A stretch of 64,000 bases of DNA from Platycnemis pennipes (lineage: Eukaryota > Arthropoda > Insecta > Odonata > Platycnemididae), in assembly GCA_933228895.1 (NCBI GenBank), contig OW121851.1, positions 110,753,271 to 110,817,270 on the forward strand, in the 5' to 3' direction. A program made the translations under genes and the position numbers. Within the stretch, counting starts at the first letter, position 1. Each line of letters starts with the position of its first letter. Of this stretch, positions 20,754 to 35,700 are shown piece after piece. The notes below the pieces were generated by a model that saw only the letters and a list, made by a program, of their open reading frames with translations, ran no database searches and was not told where the DNA came from.

Positions 20754-23700
20754 GTGTGTACGTCATCTTGAGTGTTTAGGCGCCATAGTTTTAAAGGTGT
20801 TTTGATAGAGCCAAGCAATGGTGATTCTTCATGTTATGTTTCATTGTTTTGCTGAAAAAATAAGTCACTTTATGTTAATGACTGTGCTTGGTTTATAAGT
20901 ATTTCAATTCACATTTGGATGTTACATTGAGAAGTCATTGTACTTGTAAAGAAATCTGAAAGGACTTAATTTTCTTGAATTGTGCTATCTGAAAAATTCT
21001 TTCAAGTTCCTGTAAATTTTACGTATTATTTCATAGTGTGTTATTGATTGCGTAAGTTAATTAACGAAGCACCGAAATTTTCAATTATTTAAGAATACTT
21101 TGTTTAGGTTTTATGTAATGCTGTAGTAGATTAATTAACACAATTTCTTTTAGTTATACACGTAATATGAAAATGCTTTTATTTGTGATGTAGTTTTTCA
21201 AATATGTGCATGATTGTAATGACACCTTTTTGAGTTACTCATTCGCAACTATCCGCTATGAATTTTTGTTGTTATAATTTGCATATTTTGTAGAATTGTC
21301 ATTTTTACAATGTATTTCAGGGGTTTATTTAATTACCTTGGGGCAAGATGAAAGCAAATTATGGAAATACAGTTTTCATAACTGTAAAATGGTTGACTGT
21401 GATAGATACTCTTGTGTTATTGGTAAGTTTATTCTCAATTAACTCTAGAAAACTTTAATTTTCCCTTATTTGGTTCTCTTGCATGAGTTAATTTTTCTTA
21501 TGTCTGCCTTTTGCTTATCATGCTGCTTCCGTTGCTTTCATGGCTGTTTTTTTTCAACTTGAATTGTTACGAAGTCTCTTTATCTTAACAGACTATATGC
21601 AAAATCTCTCTATTGGGACTTGGAGGTCATTGTCAATTGCAAGACAATACGGGCACACCACAGTATCTTGAAAGTTAGAGCACCCAAGTTCTTCTCTCAT
21701 CTCTGTGCCATCCAAGAACCTTCATCTCCGAGTAGTCGTTATTCCTCTGCTGCTTTAGAGAAGGCTTCTGTGGACTATTTAGAAAGCTTTATAAGGTATG
21801 ATCTGATCTTTAAACTCTGATCCCTACTCTATGATTTTTGCCAGTTAAAATTCAAGGCATGACCTTGATGCTTATATTCTGCTAAAAGCTGTTTGCTTTT
21901 CAGCTGACTTACTGGTGTTATTATAGATGCTTTCCTAAACATAATGTTAATGCATTTAAACATTAAGACTATGTGTATATCTTCATCCCAAGTAGCAAAA
22001 TCTTATGAATAAATTATTTTAAAATATGTTGAAAAATATTTTAAAATCATTTTAAAATTATTTTAAAATAATGTTCACTTTATTTTTTTGGTGTTTAAAA
22101 TATTTTAAAATTATTTTAAAATGATTTCTTCATAAGTTTAAAATATGTTAAAATTATTTTAAAACGATTTCTTCATAAGTATAAAATATTTTGAAATATA
22201 CTTTAAAATATTTTAAACTTGTGAAGAAATCATTTTAAAATAATTTATTATATTTTTTTCCAAATCTTTTATACAATATACGTATATATGCCATTCCCTT
22301 ACGGCGTAAGCATAGTCGAAAAGTATCACTTATAATGATATGCTTGTATACCATGCTCTACTTCAACAGCTTCCTCCATTCAGACTTAGCCTATCAAACC
22401 TTAAGTGTTTGCCTCTATTTACCCCTATATACATTGCTTCATACACACTCTCCACTTCTTAAGCCTCCTATAATTCATTCCTCCCCTTCAACCACCACTT
22501 TCTCGGTCCACCCCTACCTCACACACCATTCATTTAACACTTATATTACTGTCTCATCATTCGACAATCGTCCATTATCTTAACATGGCGAAATCAACAA
22601 AGCACAACCATCTCATTTGTCTATTACTGGAGCAGTATCGAACCCACATTCTTTCATGACCCACTCATTCCTAACCCTATCGATTCTACTTCTGCTACAT
22701 TAACACTCCTCAGAAGTTCAGACTACATTTAGCCCACTCTATAGTATAGTACACAATAGTATCATGCCGAGAAACCGGTTGAAGTAAAGACAGCAGATTT
22801 GCAGTCTTTAATTTGATATTACAAAACGGACTTCCATTAAGTGACGGCTACTACCTATGATCGTCCTAATAATAACTTTCAGGAACAACTTGAACGTACC
22901 ATGCATACTTTTAAACAAAAAACAGCTGGATATTTATACATTTATTGGCACTACTTCAAATTTCAATAATTCACTTGCCTAAGTAGGACATAAAAAAATA
23001 AGAATCCACATTAGCAGTACTATCTCTAATAGACTACGCTACATAAGCCAATGCCACACCACACGGCATGAGAATCAAGAGTTATGATCGACCTTGCTTC
23101 CTGCACAACACTACATTTTAAAAGGTTTATCCTGGTATTCAGTAACCAAGTGTTTTAAAAGAACAATGTTCCACTCTAAATGAAAAGTAGGTTTTTTTCA
23201 AGAGATAGTTATTTAAAATGTCATCGAAAGTCATCACTGCACTGAGGAAGACACAAATACCCATAACATTTTCACGTTTATCACAGATTTGAATCGTTGA
23301 ATGATGAGCTGAACCCTCATTAGTTCATTCCTTATGTCCCAAAATGTTGCGCCTGAAAAATAAATAAACGTGGTCAATTCTTATGTCATGGACAGATTTA
23401 TGAACTTTCTTCGGCAGACTCGCTTTGTGAAAGAAAAATTAACTCGCCGTACCTTAATCGTAATTCCAATTTTGAAATAAGCTTCTATGGTAACGAACTT
23501 CATAAAAACGATGCGTTTCGAGATCACTTTCATTCCTATTGCTCGTCTCCGTGCTGACTTTACATGAACACATTCACGAACATGCTGACGCACATTACCT
23601 GTGTATTATAATCTTTGCACCAGGGATACTATATTTACACACTCCCTGCTTTGCACATTACTGCCATCGCTGCCATTTTGAATGTAGAAATCGACCTTGC

Positions 23701-26700
23701 ATTGCGATTGTTGATATAGTCGATACTTTCCTCCATGTCGACACCTTTCCAAAAACCGCGAACTATAAAATGAATATTCCGGTTAAAGTTGTTGGTGTGC
23801 ACCAAAGTTGTGATTTGTAGTCGATGATAAATCTATATTTTAAAAAAATACCTAAACTTTACTGTGTTTGATCATCGGATCTTGAGTTTTATTAATGAAA
23901 ATTAAAATACAAGTGTTAAAACATTGTTTAAAGATATGCAATTTTTGATCCTAGAATTTTATTTCCCATATTAATATTGTTAACATAGCAATGGTTTTAA
24001 GTTTTATTGGAATTGAATTGTCAGTCCGTACTGCATTTTTCTAATGATTATCTAGGAGGTGAACAGGTGTACTTTCACTCACACCGATCCTCCTGGTCTT
24101 AGAGAAATCAGTGGTACGCTTGCCGGAAAAATCTAAGTCCGATACCGGCTACGAGGGTCTGAAAAAAACCATCCGTGGACTCATGTTCAATCGCTTTCCC
24201 AGATCGAGAATCGCATTTAAAACCACACTTCAGGTGTACTTCCACTCACACCGATCCTCCTGGCCTTACAGAAATCAGTGGTACGCTCGCCGGAAAAATC
24301 TAAGTCCGATACCGGCTACGAGGGTCTGAAAAAAACCATCCGTGGACTCATCTTCAATCGCTTTCCCAGATCAAGAATCGCGTTTAAAACCACACTTCAG
24401 GTGTACTTTCACTCACACCGATCCTCCTGGCCTAATAGAAATTAACATTATTTCAATATTATTTTAAAATAATTTCATCATAATTTTAAAATATTTTGAA
24501 ATAATTTTAAAATATTTTGAAATAATTTTAAAATATTTTGAAATAATTTCAAAATTGTATTGAAATAATTTTGAAATGATATCAAAATATATTTAAATGT
24601 AAAATGCTTGCAACACCTTTTTATGCATTTAAATGTCTCAGTTAGAATTCCTATACATGTTTTCAACAAAATGAAAGAATGATACAGAACATTAAAAGAG
24701 CAGTACTTACTACATTATTTTAAAATTATTTTAAAAATATTTTAAAATTATGGAAAACTCATGAATTTTGCTATCTTATGACTTTTTGATTTTAAAATGA
24801 TTTCAAAATATTTTAAAATATTTTAAAATCATTTTTCTATGTTTTTTTGCTACTTGGGATGATGTTCTTGTATCAGTTGTTTCTGCTTTCATGCAGGTTA
24901 ATGCTTTTTCATTTCTAGGTAAAGTTTTGGGAGACATATGTATTAATTAGGGAATACAGTTGGTGTAACTTAGGGTAAAGTTTCTTTAGTTGCCTTATCA
25001 AAAATGTTCTATAGGTCTAATAGGATTCTTATGGGACCTATAGGGGTATTATAGAAAAGTCAAGAGTTCTAATACCAGTTTAGATCCTCATTGTCCGGGA
25101 AGAATTTCTGTGGGATTCCTATAGGAATCTTATAAGCCCTATAGATTTCCTTTAGGAATCTTATAGGTCTGATAGTTTTTTTTTCTATGAGTCCCCTTAC
25201 CTAACTTCAATAGACTTCCTTCATAGAAATTTTGGATCTGGTGAGTTACATTTCTAAGTATTAGTATTGAAATGTTTGTGAAAAAATTCCTTTGCCACTT
25301 TTTTTTTTTAATTTGAAAGAAAAGCTTACCTCGGAGCCATCACTACATACCATCCTGAAATTGTTTATCTGAACTTGTCCCAATGTTTGTTCTTCTGGTG
25401 GAAGTGCTTTTTCAAAGCGTCCTTTAGCATTCCTCTTACTATCGTTGGTATAATGTATATTTAAATTTCATCAGCTTTATCAAGTCTCATCTCATCCCAT
25501 TTATCATGTAACATGAAAGTCATTGTCACCATCCTATGTTCTATTATTTACTTTTTTTTTTTATAGACTATAAAATGAGCACAAATTGCATACCCAATCT
25601 CCTAAAATAATTAGTTGGATCAAAAGTCTTATGAAATAATTATTTTAGGAGATTGGAATGATGTTGTCAGTGAAGGTCAAGATGGAAGAATAACTGGAAA
25701 ATATGGATTGGTAAACTGAAACAAAAGAGGAGAAAGACTACCCTAATTCTGCTCACAACATGGTTAGTGGTTGCCAACACATTGTTTTGTAATCACGACA
25801 GGAGAAGAAATACGTGTAAAATGCCAGGAGAGAGAAGAAGATTGCAAAAAAATTATATTTTAGTGTAGCAGAGATTTAGTAACCAGGTGCAGGACTGCAA
25901 AAGCTACTCTGAAGCAGACATCAACAATGACCATGATTTAGTGATAATGAGATACCACCTAAAATTCAAGAAATTGAAGAAAATTGTTAAGAACCTATGG
26001 AAAGTAGAAAGTTTGAAGGAGACTCAACATCAGCTGGTATTTCAAAAAGCAGTGGGAAACAACATATGAGAGGATATGACTGAGAAATCAGTGGACGAGC
26101 ATTGAGAAAACATTAAATGTGGAATACAGGAAGCTAGAAAAGAAGTTCTTGGAAGAAGAAAAGTTGCCAAGAAAAAACCATGGGTCACATAGGAAGTCTT
26201 AGACCTGATTGAAGAAAGATGAATGCATGTACAAGAGTATAAAACCTGAAGAAGGGCAAGTTTGCTACTGAGGAATAAGGAGCGAAATAAGTCTCCAAGC
26301 CGGGAAAGCTAGAGAAATATGGACGAAGAATCTATGTAAAGATGTACAAAAAAACCTTGTACTTGGAAAGATGGAAGCTTCCCATAGGATAGTGAGGAAG
26401 AACTTCAAGAAATGGACCACAAGATGCAATGCCACAAGGAACAAGAATGGAGAACTTTTGTTTGAAAATGAAGACAAAGTGAAGAGATGAGAAGAATAAC
26501 CAGACAATTTATACAATGGAAATAATCTCTGCATGAAAGTGATTGAAGAGGAAAGCAAAGTCGAAAAGGATAATATGGTAGCATCTTTAGTAGTAAAGTT
26601 TGGAAACGGACACTGCAGTAAGGGACCTTCGAATGAATAAGACTTTTAGAATTGATGATATTCCTTCAGAAATAATTAAATATTGCCGGAGAGAAGATGT

Positions 26701-29700
26701 TAACCCTTCTTTACAAAACTATCTGTAACATGGACTCAACAGGAGAGATACCCAGGGACTTTGAGACAAACATCATCATTCCTATTCCCAAAAAGAAGAG
26801 AATGGAGAACTGTAAACATTTTAGGACTGTAAACCGGAGTACACGTGCACTGAAGATATTGACAAGGATCAGCCAGGAGTTCCTGGATGAAGATCAATTT
26901 AAATTCAGGAAAAGTAAGGGTACGAGAGAAGCAATATTGGCCCTTGGGCTGCACATGGAGAAGGAGAAATCAACCATCATTGTTTTGTGAATTTAGAGGA
27001 GGCTTTTGGGAATGTGAATTGGAATTCTGAAAGGAATCTGAGTGCCCTACAATGACTGAAGAATCATCCAGTTTTGTATAAAAACCAAGTTGCTCCAATT
27101 AAATTTGAAACCAGCTGTTAAAAAGCTAGAATTAAAAAAGGAGTGAGAAGGCTATGAACTGTCTCCCATAATTTTCAATGTTTAAATAGAGAGAGCTGTA
27201 AATTAAATCAAATAAAATTCTTCAGGTGTGAATATCCACGGAGAAGAAATTAGCATGCTGCGATTCGTTGATGACATAGCACTTTTAGCAGAGACAGAGT
27301 GATATGAATACTATTCTTAAACCATGGAAAGGACAATGGCCAGATATCAGCTGATGATCAATTAGAAGAAGACTAAGATATTGATATGAACCAGGAGAGA
27401 ATAGGCCAGAACCAATGTTAAACTAATACAGGGTGTGGCAACATAACTTCCTTTTTTTGTTTGGTTATATCCATATAAAAAATTATGTTGATGCACCCTG
27501 TATAACAAAAACTTGAGGACGTTAAAAGAGTTCTGTCACCTGGGATTCTGAGGAACCAATGATGGGTGAAGGGAGAAAGAAATAGCCATTAGAATAGCCC
27601 AGGGAAAGAGGACATTCTACCAAAAGAAGAATCTGCTTACTGCTGGAAATAAAAGTGCAAAGAAACCTTTCCACAGAACATACATCTGGAGTATGTTTCT
27701 TTACGGCAGTGAATAATGGGCGATGATGGCAGAGGAGAAGAAAAGGGTGGAAGCATCCGAAATGTGGTGCTACAGAAGGATGATGAAGATTAAATGGATC
27801 GACATAGTAAGTAACAAGGAAGTCCCATGATGAGTGGGAGGAAAGAGAAGTCTTGTGAAAATAAAGAAAACTTAATCGGCCACATCATGAGACATGATGG
27901 CCTGATGAAGACAATTGTCCAAGGACAAGTGGAAGGAAGGAATAGCAAATAAAGACCTCATATGTGATATATTGTAACTTCCCCACGGTAGCTAACTTCA
28001 TCTGGTGATACAGAAGGAATGGGAAGAGATTCCATAAAAATTTGGGTTCCCGACGCTTTGGAGGTGTGCACGTACTGAAGGAAATGCAAGCGATCATTTT
28101 CATTACTCATTGGGGTTTAGTACACAAATTAACGTATTACTGTGTGCACACAATTTAACAAGGAAAACTGGCATAGACAGCATTAAAATTATTTAATCTA
28201 ACAAAGCAAATTGGCCTTAATGAGACATCAAGGAAAGAATATTCACTAAGCATAGCAAACTGGCATTACGGGATGTCAAGGAAAAACATTCACTTTTAAC
28301 GTAGCAAACTGACATTAGGAAACACCAACAGAAAGTATTCGCTTGTTCCACTGCAAGGGATAGGCAAAAAAAAGTACTCACTCGTCTCATATCACCATCA
28401 CGGGTAACTCAACACCAAAAAACTGAAGGGGACAAACAAGAGGAACGCACCCACTAATGTCACTGCACCATCTGCTTCAAATACCGGAGAGAAGAGCATG
28501 GACAGTCGCACGCAAAGAGGAACTGAGACCCTGAGAACTGAGAGAGGCCGAGCCTTCCTGTGCAAGCTCTTTTATACTTTCGCTGTGGTTCGAGTAAGTA
28601 GCACCGATCAGTCGCGAACACGAAACAGTTGACCGTTGCGATGCACCCCGGTAACCCACATAACCTCCTGGGGGGAGGATATGTGGGTTACAATATAGAA
28701 TAAGTGATGAAAGATGGGAAAGAGAATAAATACATTAATATGAAGAGATTAGCTGGCTGGAGTATTCAGTAGAGATTTGCATCAAACCAATCTCAGGATT
28801 GCTGGCTATTTATGACATTGCATATCACCTCTTAAGAGATGATTCTTACAGGTGCAGAACCCAGAATGAATGGAGGGAATAGGACTCTATGGTTCATTTC
28901 TCGAGGAAGAATTTTTGGGAGAGGAATCTATAAGTTGCTTTTAAGGTGCTGTGCTACTAATGAAAAACCTCTTTAACTAGAGATTGCCTCATTGGTGTTT
29001 TGCAGGAATTTTTTGTATATGTTTTACCACGTGTGCCTCTGAAGTATGAAGGGTGTAGAAAATGGGGAAAATATGTTAATACATATGTTATTGCATTGAA
29101 AATCCAAGTCACTTACTTTTTCTGAAGCACGCGGGCTGAGCAAGAACCGTGTTAGAAGGCAGTGTGCTCCAAATTTTCCCGAAGATTCTTCCCTCCTCTT
29201 ACACTATCTCCTGCAGGGTCATGAGAGCTGAGTAGGGATCGTGTGACAGGGCAGAGGTCTGCTTAGTCTCACGTAGCGTCTCTTCCCTCCTCCTCTTTCA
29301 CCCAGCATCCCCTCAATCCCCTTCTCCCTCCTCCCGATTGCTTTTTCCCTTTACTTTGGGCACGTGGAGAGGTAGGCTGAAAGTTCTCTAAAACCCTCCT
29401 TTCCTTCCCCAAACTCCCCAGACTTTAAAAGGTGGAGGGCAGAAGGAGGAGGAAAAGTCAGAGTGACCGCAAGTGAAAGTGCGGTATATAGAGGAGTGGT
29501 GAGACCAAGACGTGACCAAGTAGGAGATATCAGATGAAAAGGTGAAGACAACTGACACTCATCATGACATGGGAGTAGAAGTGGAAGGGCTTGAACATAA
29601 GGAAATAAACAAATATTGTGACATGTAGGAAAAAAGGTCTCTCTTTTCACGTGACTAACTTCCCCAGGACCCAAAGCAGAGTGGTCTCCGCTGTCATCCA

Positions 29701-32700
29701 CTGCAGGGCACAACAAGGGTCTTTTGCTTGATCATAAGTGTCTTCATACTCTTGGATAATCTGGTGGGCAGCTAGTTTCAATTTGCCCAAGAATGATAAG
29801 ATAAAACCTCTATAGTGTTTAACTGCTCTGTTATCATTAAATAGTTTTTCTGGAGTTGAATTATCTATCTTAAAGGACTTAACTCTCTATCATGTATATA
29901 TGGTATGGTGTTGTATGGTATGAAATTTGTGGCTTCTATATCCATTGGAAATAAGAGCTCTTCCTTGCCAGTTTTTGTTAAAAACAAATAAGAATAGATA
30001 GGTATGGTCCTTGAAGATCAGGAAAATGTATTGATTTTTAGTGCTGTGAATATCTTGAGATGGGATGTTGAATAGTAATAGTATTATGGTTTAAATAAGA
30101 GGAATGAGTGTACATAGGCAGTGATAAGTTTGATAACAGACTTAAGTCATGTATTAAATTTGTGGGGGATATAAGGTCTTTATTTCCGTTTTGCCAGACA
30201 AAGACATGTGACTTAAATAATTGAGTATGGTTGCAATTCTTGGCTGGATTAACTGTTGGTGGGAATGAAATGGAGTTATTATTGTGACAATTACAATTAT
30301 GGTTATTAGAATTTTTTGGGTGAGTTTTATGGCAATTTTTTTTATTATGGTCTAATTATTTTACCTCTATAGTAGTATCATGTGATAGAAAATGCAAATT
30401 TTACTGTCTTTTATATTCTGTGGATTGTACATTAGCAGTTATGTTAACACTGAGGGGAAAATTCATCCATTCTCTTTTAAACTTTGCTTGACACTCTTGA
30501 CCTTGAAACATGAATTTTTGACATTGGACTACTTTTCATTAGTAATGTGTGGGGGAACACCTAGAATCAGAAAAATAACTCCCCTTCTTTTCTGCAGCAA
30601 CATTTAAAGACATAAATGCGACCATCAAATGGACTGATATATGAATGTAGACCCTTAAACATTTTCCTCTTTGAATGATCAAAACAGACTTTTCCCCAGT
30701 TATTTGAATAAGAAACGTTGATTTATAGAAGCTGGAAGTCACAGAGGAGTAGGTGATGAAAGAGATTCAGGAATGCTGCATGAGATTAACAGGTATGCTA
30801 AATTGTATGTAATAAACTCTCAGCAGTAAACATCACAAGACTCCAGCTTTCAGGTGGTGATGATATGGATATGGAATAAAGGGAACTCTGGGAAAGACTG
30901 AAGTTAATTGGATAGCTGGAAAAAGTTCACTTGATTAATAGACCACTTTTGTCAGTTGGAGATGAATTGCAGTTTTGGTCTGCTTAAAGAACCTAGAGGA
31001 AAGGACTGTAAATTTGACTTTTTCGGTTGCACATGGTTTTTTCGTCTGTGATGGTCGGTTTCATTAATTTGGCTAAACTTTAAATCTAACATGATATCTT
31101 ACATGTTGCCCCCTTTCACTTCATGTAAATTTTGTCTGCCTACTATACCCTTGAAAATAATCCCTCTCGTTGTATTGTGAGCATGCTAATGTATAGTGAT
31201 TATTTGAGTGAGATTTAGTGGCTCATTTTAGCTCCAAGTAACACAGTATATTTATTCATACCTAAAATGTCACGGGTCTTTAAAGGAGAAAGCGAGCTTG
31301 AGATCCCATGAAGATTACTTGTCCCCTTATTGAAAGTAGTCTGTGAAACGCGATCATCTTCCCATTTGCTAAGCGATGCATTTTTGTGATATTATTTAAG
31401 GTGTTTTGTGCTTGTAACTTTTTTGGTAGACTACCTGTGTAATAACGAGTGACTTAGGGGAAATTGGTGTGAGAATAGAGATGTAGTCTCTGTAAGTTGA
31501 AACTTGATGATGCAGCACTTTAATATTACTTTTCTTTGAAGAAGATCTAGGTGAGAAAAAGAGAATTAATACTATTTGGGCTTTCAACTGAGATCTCGTC
31601 CACTGTGGTTGGTTCATTCCATTCCTAGGCTTCTAGGACCTCTCACATTTCACCCAACCTTTCATAAAATAGTTTAATTTGTAAGCTTCCTGTTACTATT
31701 GGTTAACTTGAAATATTTTGTACTTGTTCATATTTGATTTAATGAATTACTTGACATTTTTCGTGAGTGTACTCAGTATTTATAACTCCCCAACATTTTT
31801 GTAGTAATGATACATGCACACGGCTTGAATACTTTTCTCTCTCTTTGCTCCTTTTTCTGTTACATAGTTCAATAAGTGTTACAGGTATGTATCTTTTTTA
31901 CCAGAAGATGAAAACACTCGTTACGTTTATTATTAGTTATATTAGAATGGTATAAGTTTTTGAATGTTTAGGATATGAATCATAACAAAAAGTGTCTCAA
32001 ATTCCACGTTCCAATTTTTCTGTCCCACCATATTTATCATATTTTGGCTCTGTGTTTGTTTATTTACTATTCTATTATGTTTCAACTCTACGTTAGCATA
32101 AAGGAAACTATTTTTTGGCCTTGTGTATTTTGAAAATACAGTAGAACCCCTCTAATTCGGGCTAATTGTGTCTGGCTAATGCCCGAATTAACTAAAAACC
32201 CAAATTAAACATTTAAAAGTGGTTTTATTGCCTTAGGAACGACCCTAAATCATTTTTGAAGGTCATTCATGGTTCTCAAGCATATAAGGATATACAAGAT
32301 GCACTAAAAACGTAAGAAAATATAAGATTACATACTTCAAAACATCGCTTCAAAACACAAAATATGTAAAACAAACAAAATTGACTCTTAGAAGTGTTTA
32401 ACTTGTACAATTTTAGTGAGTAAAATTTTTTTATTTTATTTTTGGCCCGCCCCGATTTATCCAGAAACCCGAATTAGTGGGGCTCTACTGTATATTAGGA
32501 TTTGATTATGCTTTTGATAAGCATTTTAAGGATTTAGTTGATGAGTGGCAAGACTATATTGTATTTCTGTATTTGGAATAGTATAAAATTTGGAAACATT
32601 TATTCCATTGCACTTAAAATTTTATTTCATTAAAGGGATTTGTAGTATTTTTATATTATATTTTTTTTTAATTTTGGCAGATCTGTGTTAATGAAAGGGC

Positions 32701-35700
32701 AGGAATGAGGCTAATGGACTTAAGATAACTTTTTTCTCAAGATATTTTAAACTATTCATTCGTATTTTTCAGAAATGCCTGTCACATAAACATGATGTAG
32801 CTTATTAATCTTGAAAACCTTTATAGTGGCTTCATCTTTTTCCAGAAAGTATTTACTCAGTTCTTTGTTCAGGTGTTGTGCTTACCTTATTTTTTTTTCA
32901 ATTGCATCTGAATAAAAAGTTACTTATTTTGGGTTAAGAAATTTGAAATTCAGTAATTTTTTTAATACCTGGACTACATTTTCTCTGCTAATTTTTTCTT
33001 ATCTGTTTAATATATATATATATGATGTTAATATGATGAAAATACTGAAGCTTACGACCCTGAAATTTTTACTTCCAAGATTCCATGTGCATTTAAAACT
33101 TGTCTGTATATATTGGAAGAATGAAAGTGCACTTTCTGCTATCCTTGGTGAAGGTGTAAGTACTGGTGACCGATGAAATGTGTGCATTTGTACAAGACCA
33201 TTATTTATGCTTCTATTGTGTGTAAAGTCCTGTCAGATTGGGGACCTAAGCACAGCATGTTGCTAATCTTAAAGCTTTTTTCATTTATTTTAAATGGCCA
33301 CATTAGCTTGATAAGCTCATAACTCCTTGAATTGACTGTATGTTAAGATCTTTGGATGCATTGGGTTTCTTCTTAGAGTGGGCTCTTACATTTTTAAAGC
33401 TGAAAATTTACTAACCGGCTTTTATCTAGTATTTGGCCTGAGTTAATTGTCTGGTTGATAATTTAAATTGCTGAAAATGTTCAATAATTGAGCCGTCATT
33501 TTCTCCTAAACAGTAAAATACCTTACCAGTATGTGCTAGTGAGGCAAATTGTGATTAATCTTTTGGCTCATATTTATATTTGTGCTTTAATTTCTTTTAG
33601 TCGTCATAATGCCTGCAAATTATGAAATTCTACATCTTGGTTCAGTTCTAAGTAACAAACACCACATGAAAGCCAAAGTCTAGCTTTTATTTCAGCTTAC
33701 CAAAAGATAATGCGAGCTTTGTTCTCTTAAGTGAAGACACATTCTCTGCATAATGGTAGCCCTTTTCTCATGGCTTAATTTCTCTTAATTGGTGTTTTTA
33801 TTTTTCATTGCAGGGATATATATGTGAAAAATTCCATTGAAGAGGAAGAGAGATCCCTTTTGCTGTACCTGGAAAGTATATTGAACACAAAACAATTCCC
33901 GGGACAATTTGGAGGCAGCCGAAATGAGTCTATATTGAGTCCTGAATCAGATGTGTATGTCACACCAAAAACCTCTCCTAGTGAAATCATTGAGCAGTTT
34001 GGTCTCATCGATAAAAATATTGGCAAGCACGTTGAGTACCCTGATCAACTAATTCATTCCACTGATTATATTTTACCCTTGGAAAGTGTATCAAAGGATT
34101 ACAAAGGAGCCACAGTCTCCGATTGTGGTTGTGAAGAGGATCTGATATTTTCCTCGCCTATATCCAAGAAGAGACAAATAAGTGACCGTGATGCGCAAGC
34201 ATCCTATTATTCAATTGTTCCTGTAGATGATGTTTGCCGTGAAGAGCGGCCACGTCATTTAGACCTCAAGGGAAAGGGGTTTTCCCCAGCATTTGGAAAT
34301 CCTGTTGGGGAGGCATTGGAAAAGGAGCTTGCTGAGCAGGATGAGCTGTTGAAGTCTTTCCAGAGTATCCTCTCGAAAGAAGGTGGGAAAACCGATAGGG
34401 GGAGAGGGAGTGCAGGTGGGCGATTCACTTCTGCTGGCAGGGGATCAAGTCGGTTGGGCATTCCTGTTCGTGATCGTTCCAAGTCTAATGATTCCTTCAT
34501 CCGAAACCTAAGGCAGTCCAGAGAAACACAGGCAAGAGGTGCAGGAAGCAATCCAACCTCTCGGAGCCGAGATATTGGCGTGTCTAGATTGCCTGTGAGA
34601 AAGCAACCAAAAGTTGTGAATTCAGCTCTTAGTAAAGATAGAGAAAAAGATCCAGAATCATCTTCTTCATTGAGTAATTGTAGTGGTCCCGTTGCCGAGC
34701 CGGAAAGGTCTTTGTCATTCATCTTAACCCAGTCCTGCAGGAGAGACTTCAAAAAGTCAATTCCATTGGTTCAGAATTCGGCCATCTCAAAACCTGGACC
34801 ATTGGAAAACAACCAATATGGAACAGAGGCTGAAATGGATGGCTTAATTGATTACCATGAGGATGTAGATAGGTCGATCCCATTGAAGTCATCTCCTTAT
34901 TCTTGTGAAGAAGCGGAAGAGGACGAGGAGGATTTCCTGTGTAGTGCCTGTAGCCCTTGTAGTCCCGACATGGAGGGTGGAATTAGTAGCAGCCAGCAAG
35001 ATTCTGGTTTGGACACTGGGACGAGTGGCTCTGGGGGCAATCCCCCACCAGGAGGGGGCATGACTGCTGGAGATCCAACTCCCAGTGATGCCACCACTTC
35101 ATCCTCTTGGCACTGCCTCCACTCAGTGTCAAGCCCTCTCTTGCCCAGAGATCCTTCAGTTCCTCAGTTGTTGTCACCTTCCTATGTATCCGTGACCTCG
35201 GAGGGGAATGCAGAGGTTCCAGGTATGCTGCCTGGAGCAGAGTGTTGTAGTGTCGCTATCGGAGAGGATGACACGGAAGCAGCAGTGCTGTCTAAGTTGA
35301 AATCTTCCTCTGTTTCTGTTTCATCTGGTGCTGTTTCTGACACTGACGATGTCGGGATGATGGAATATGATGAAACTGAGGTTCATTGTGAAAGCATTCC
35401 TATTTCAAAAGATGGCCTTGCCTCCTTGGAAGAATCCAGTAAAATGAAAGGTCAAATATCCTTCTCCGATACAATGACAAAATCGATTGAAGTGTATCAG
35501 ACTGTTGGGGTGGGAGCTGGATACTCAGAGGCCACCATTTCCACTCAAGTGAATTATGCTAAATGTGAAAATATGAAGATTGGCAATGGGATAAATGATT
35601 TTTCTGGTGAAATGGTGAATGTTTCATCAGCAAAAGAAGGAAATGTTTCTGTTTCAAGACTTGGAGAGACCGGCAATTCAAGTGATATTCTGACTGCAGC

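Noticed and set aside
20573..20779. Alternative frame through BTBD8 exon 1
   Set aside because: Its phase at the donor cannot join exon 2 in the BTB frame, and its translation has no resemblance to the helix before BTB1. It could only join the 21321-21422 segment.
24065..24433. CRISPR-like or satellite array
   Set aside because: Only 2.2 units of 167 bp with no spacer structure, inside a eukaryotic transposon.
34255..34752. A 165-codon minus-strand frame within BTBD8 exon 3
   Set aside because: Shadow of the giant exon for the same reason.
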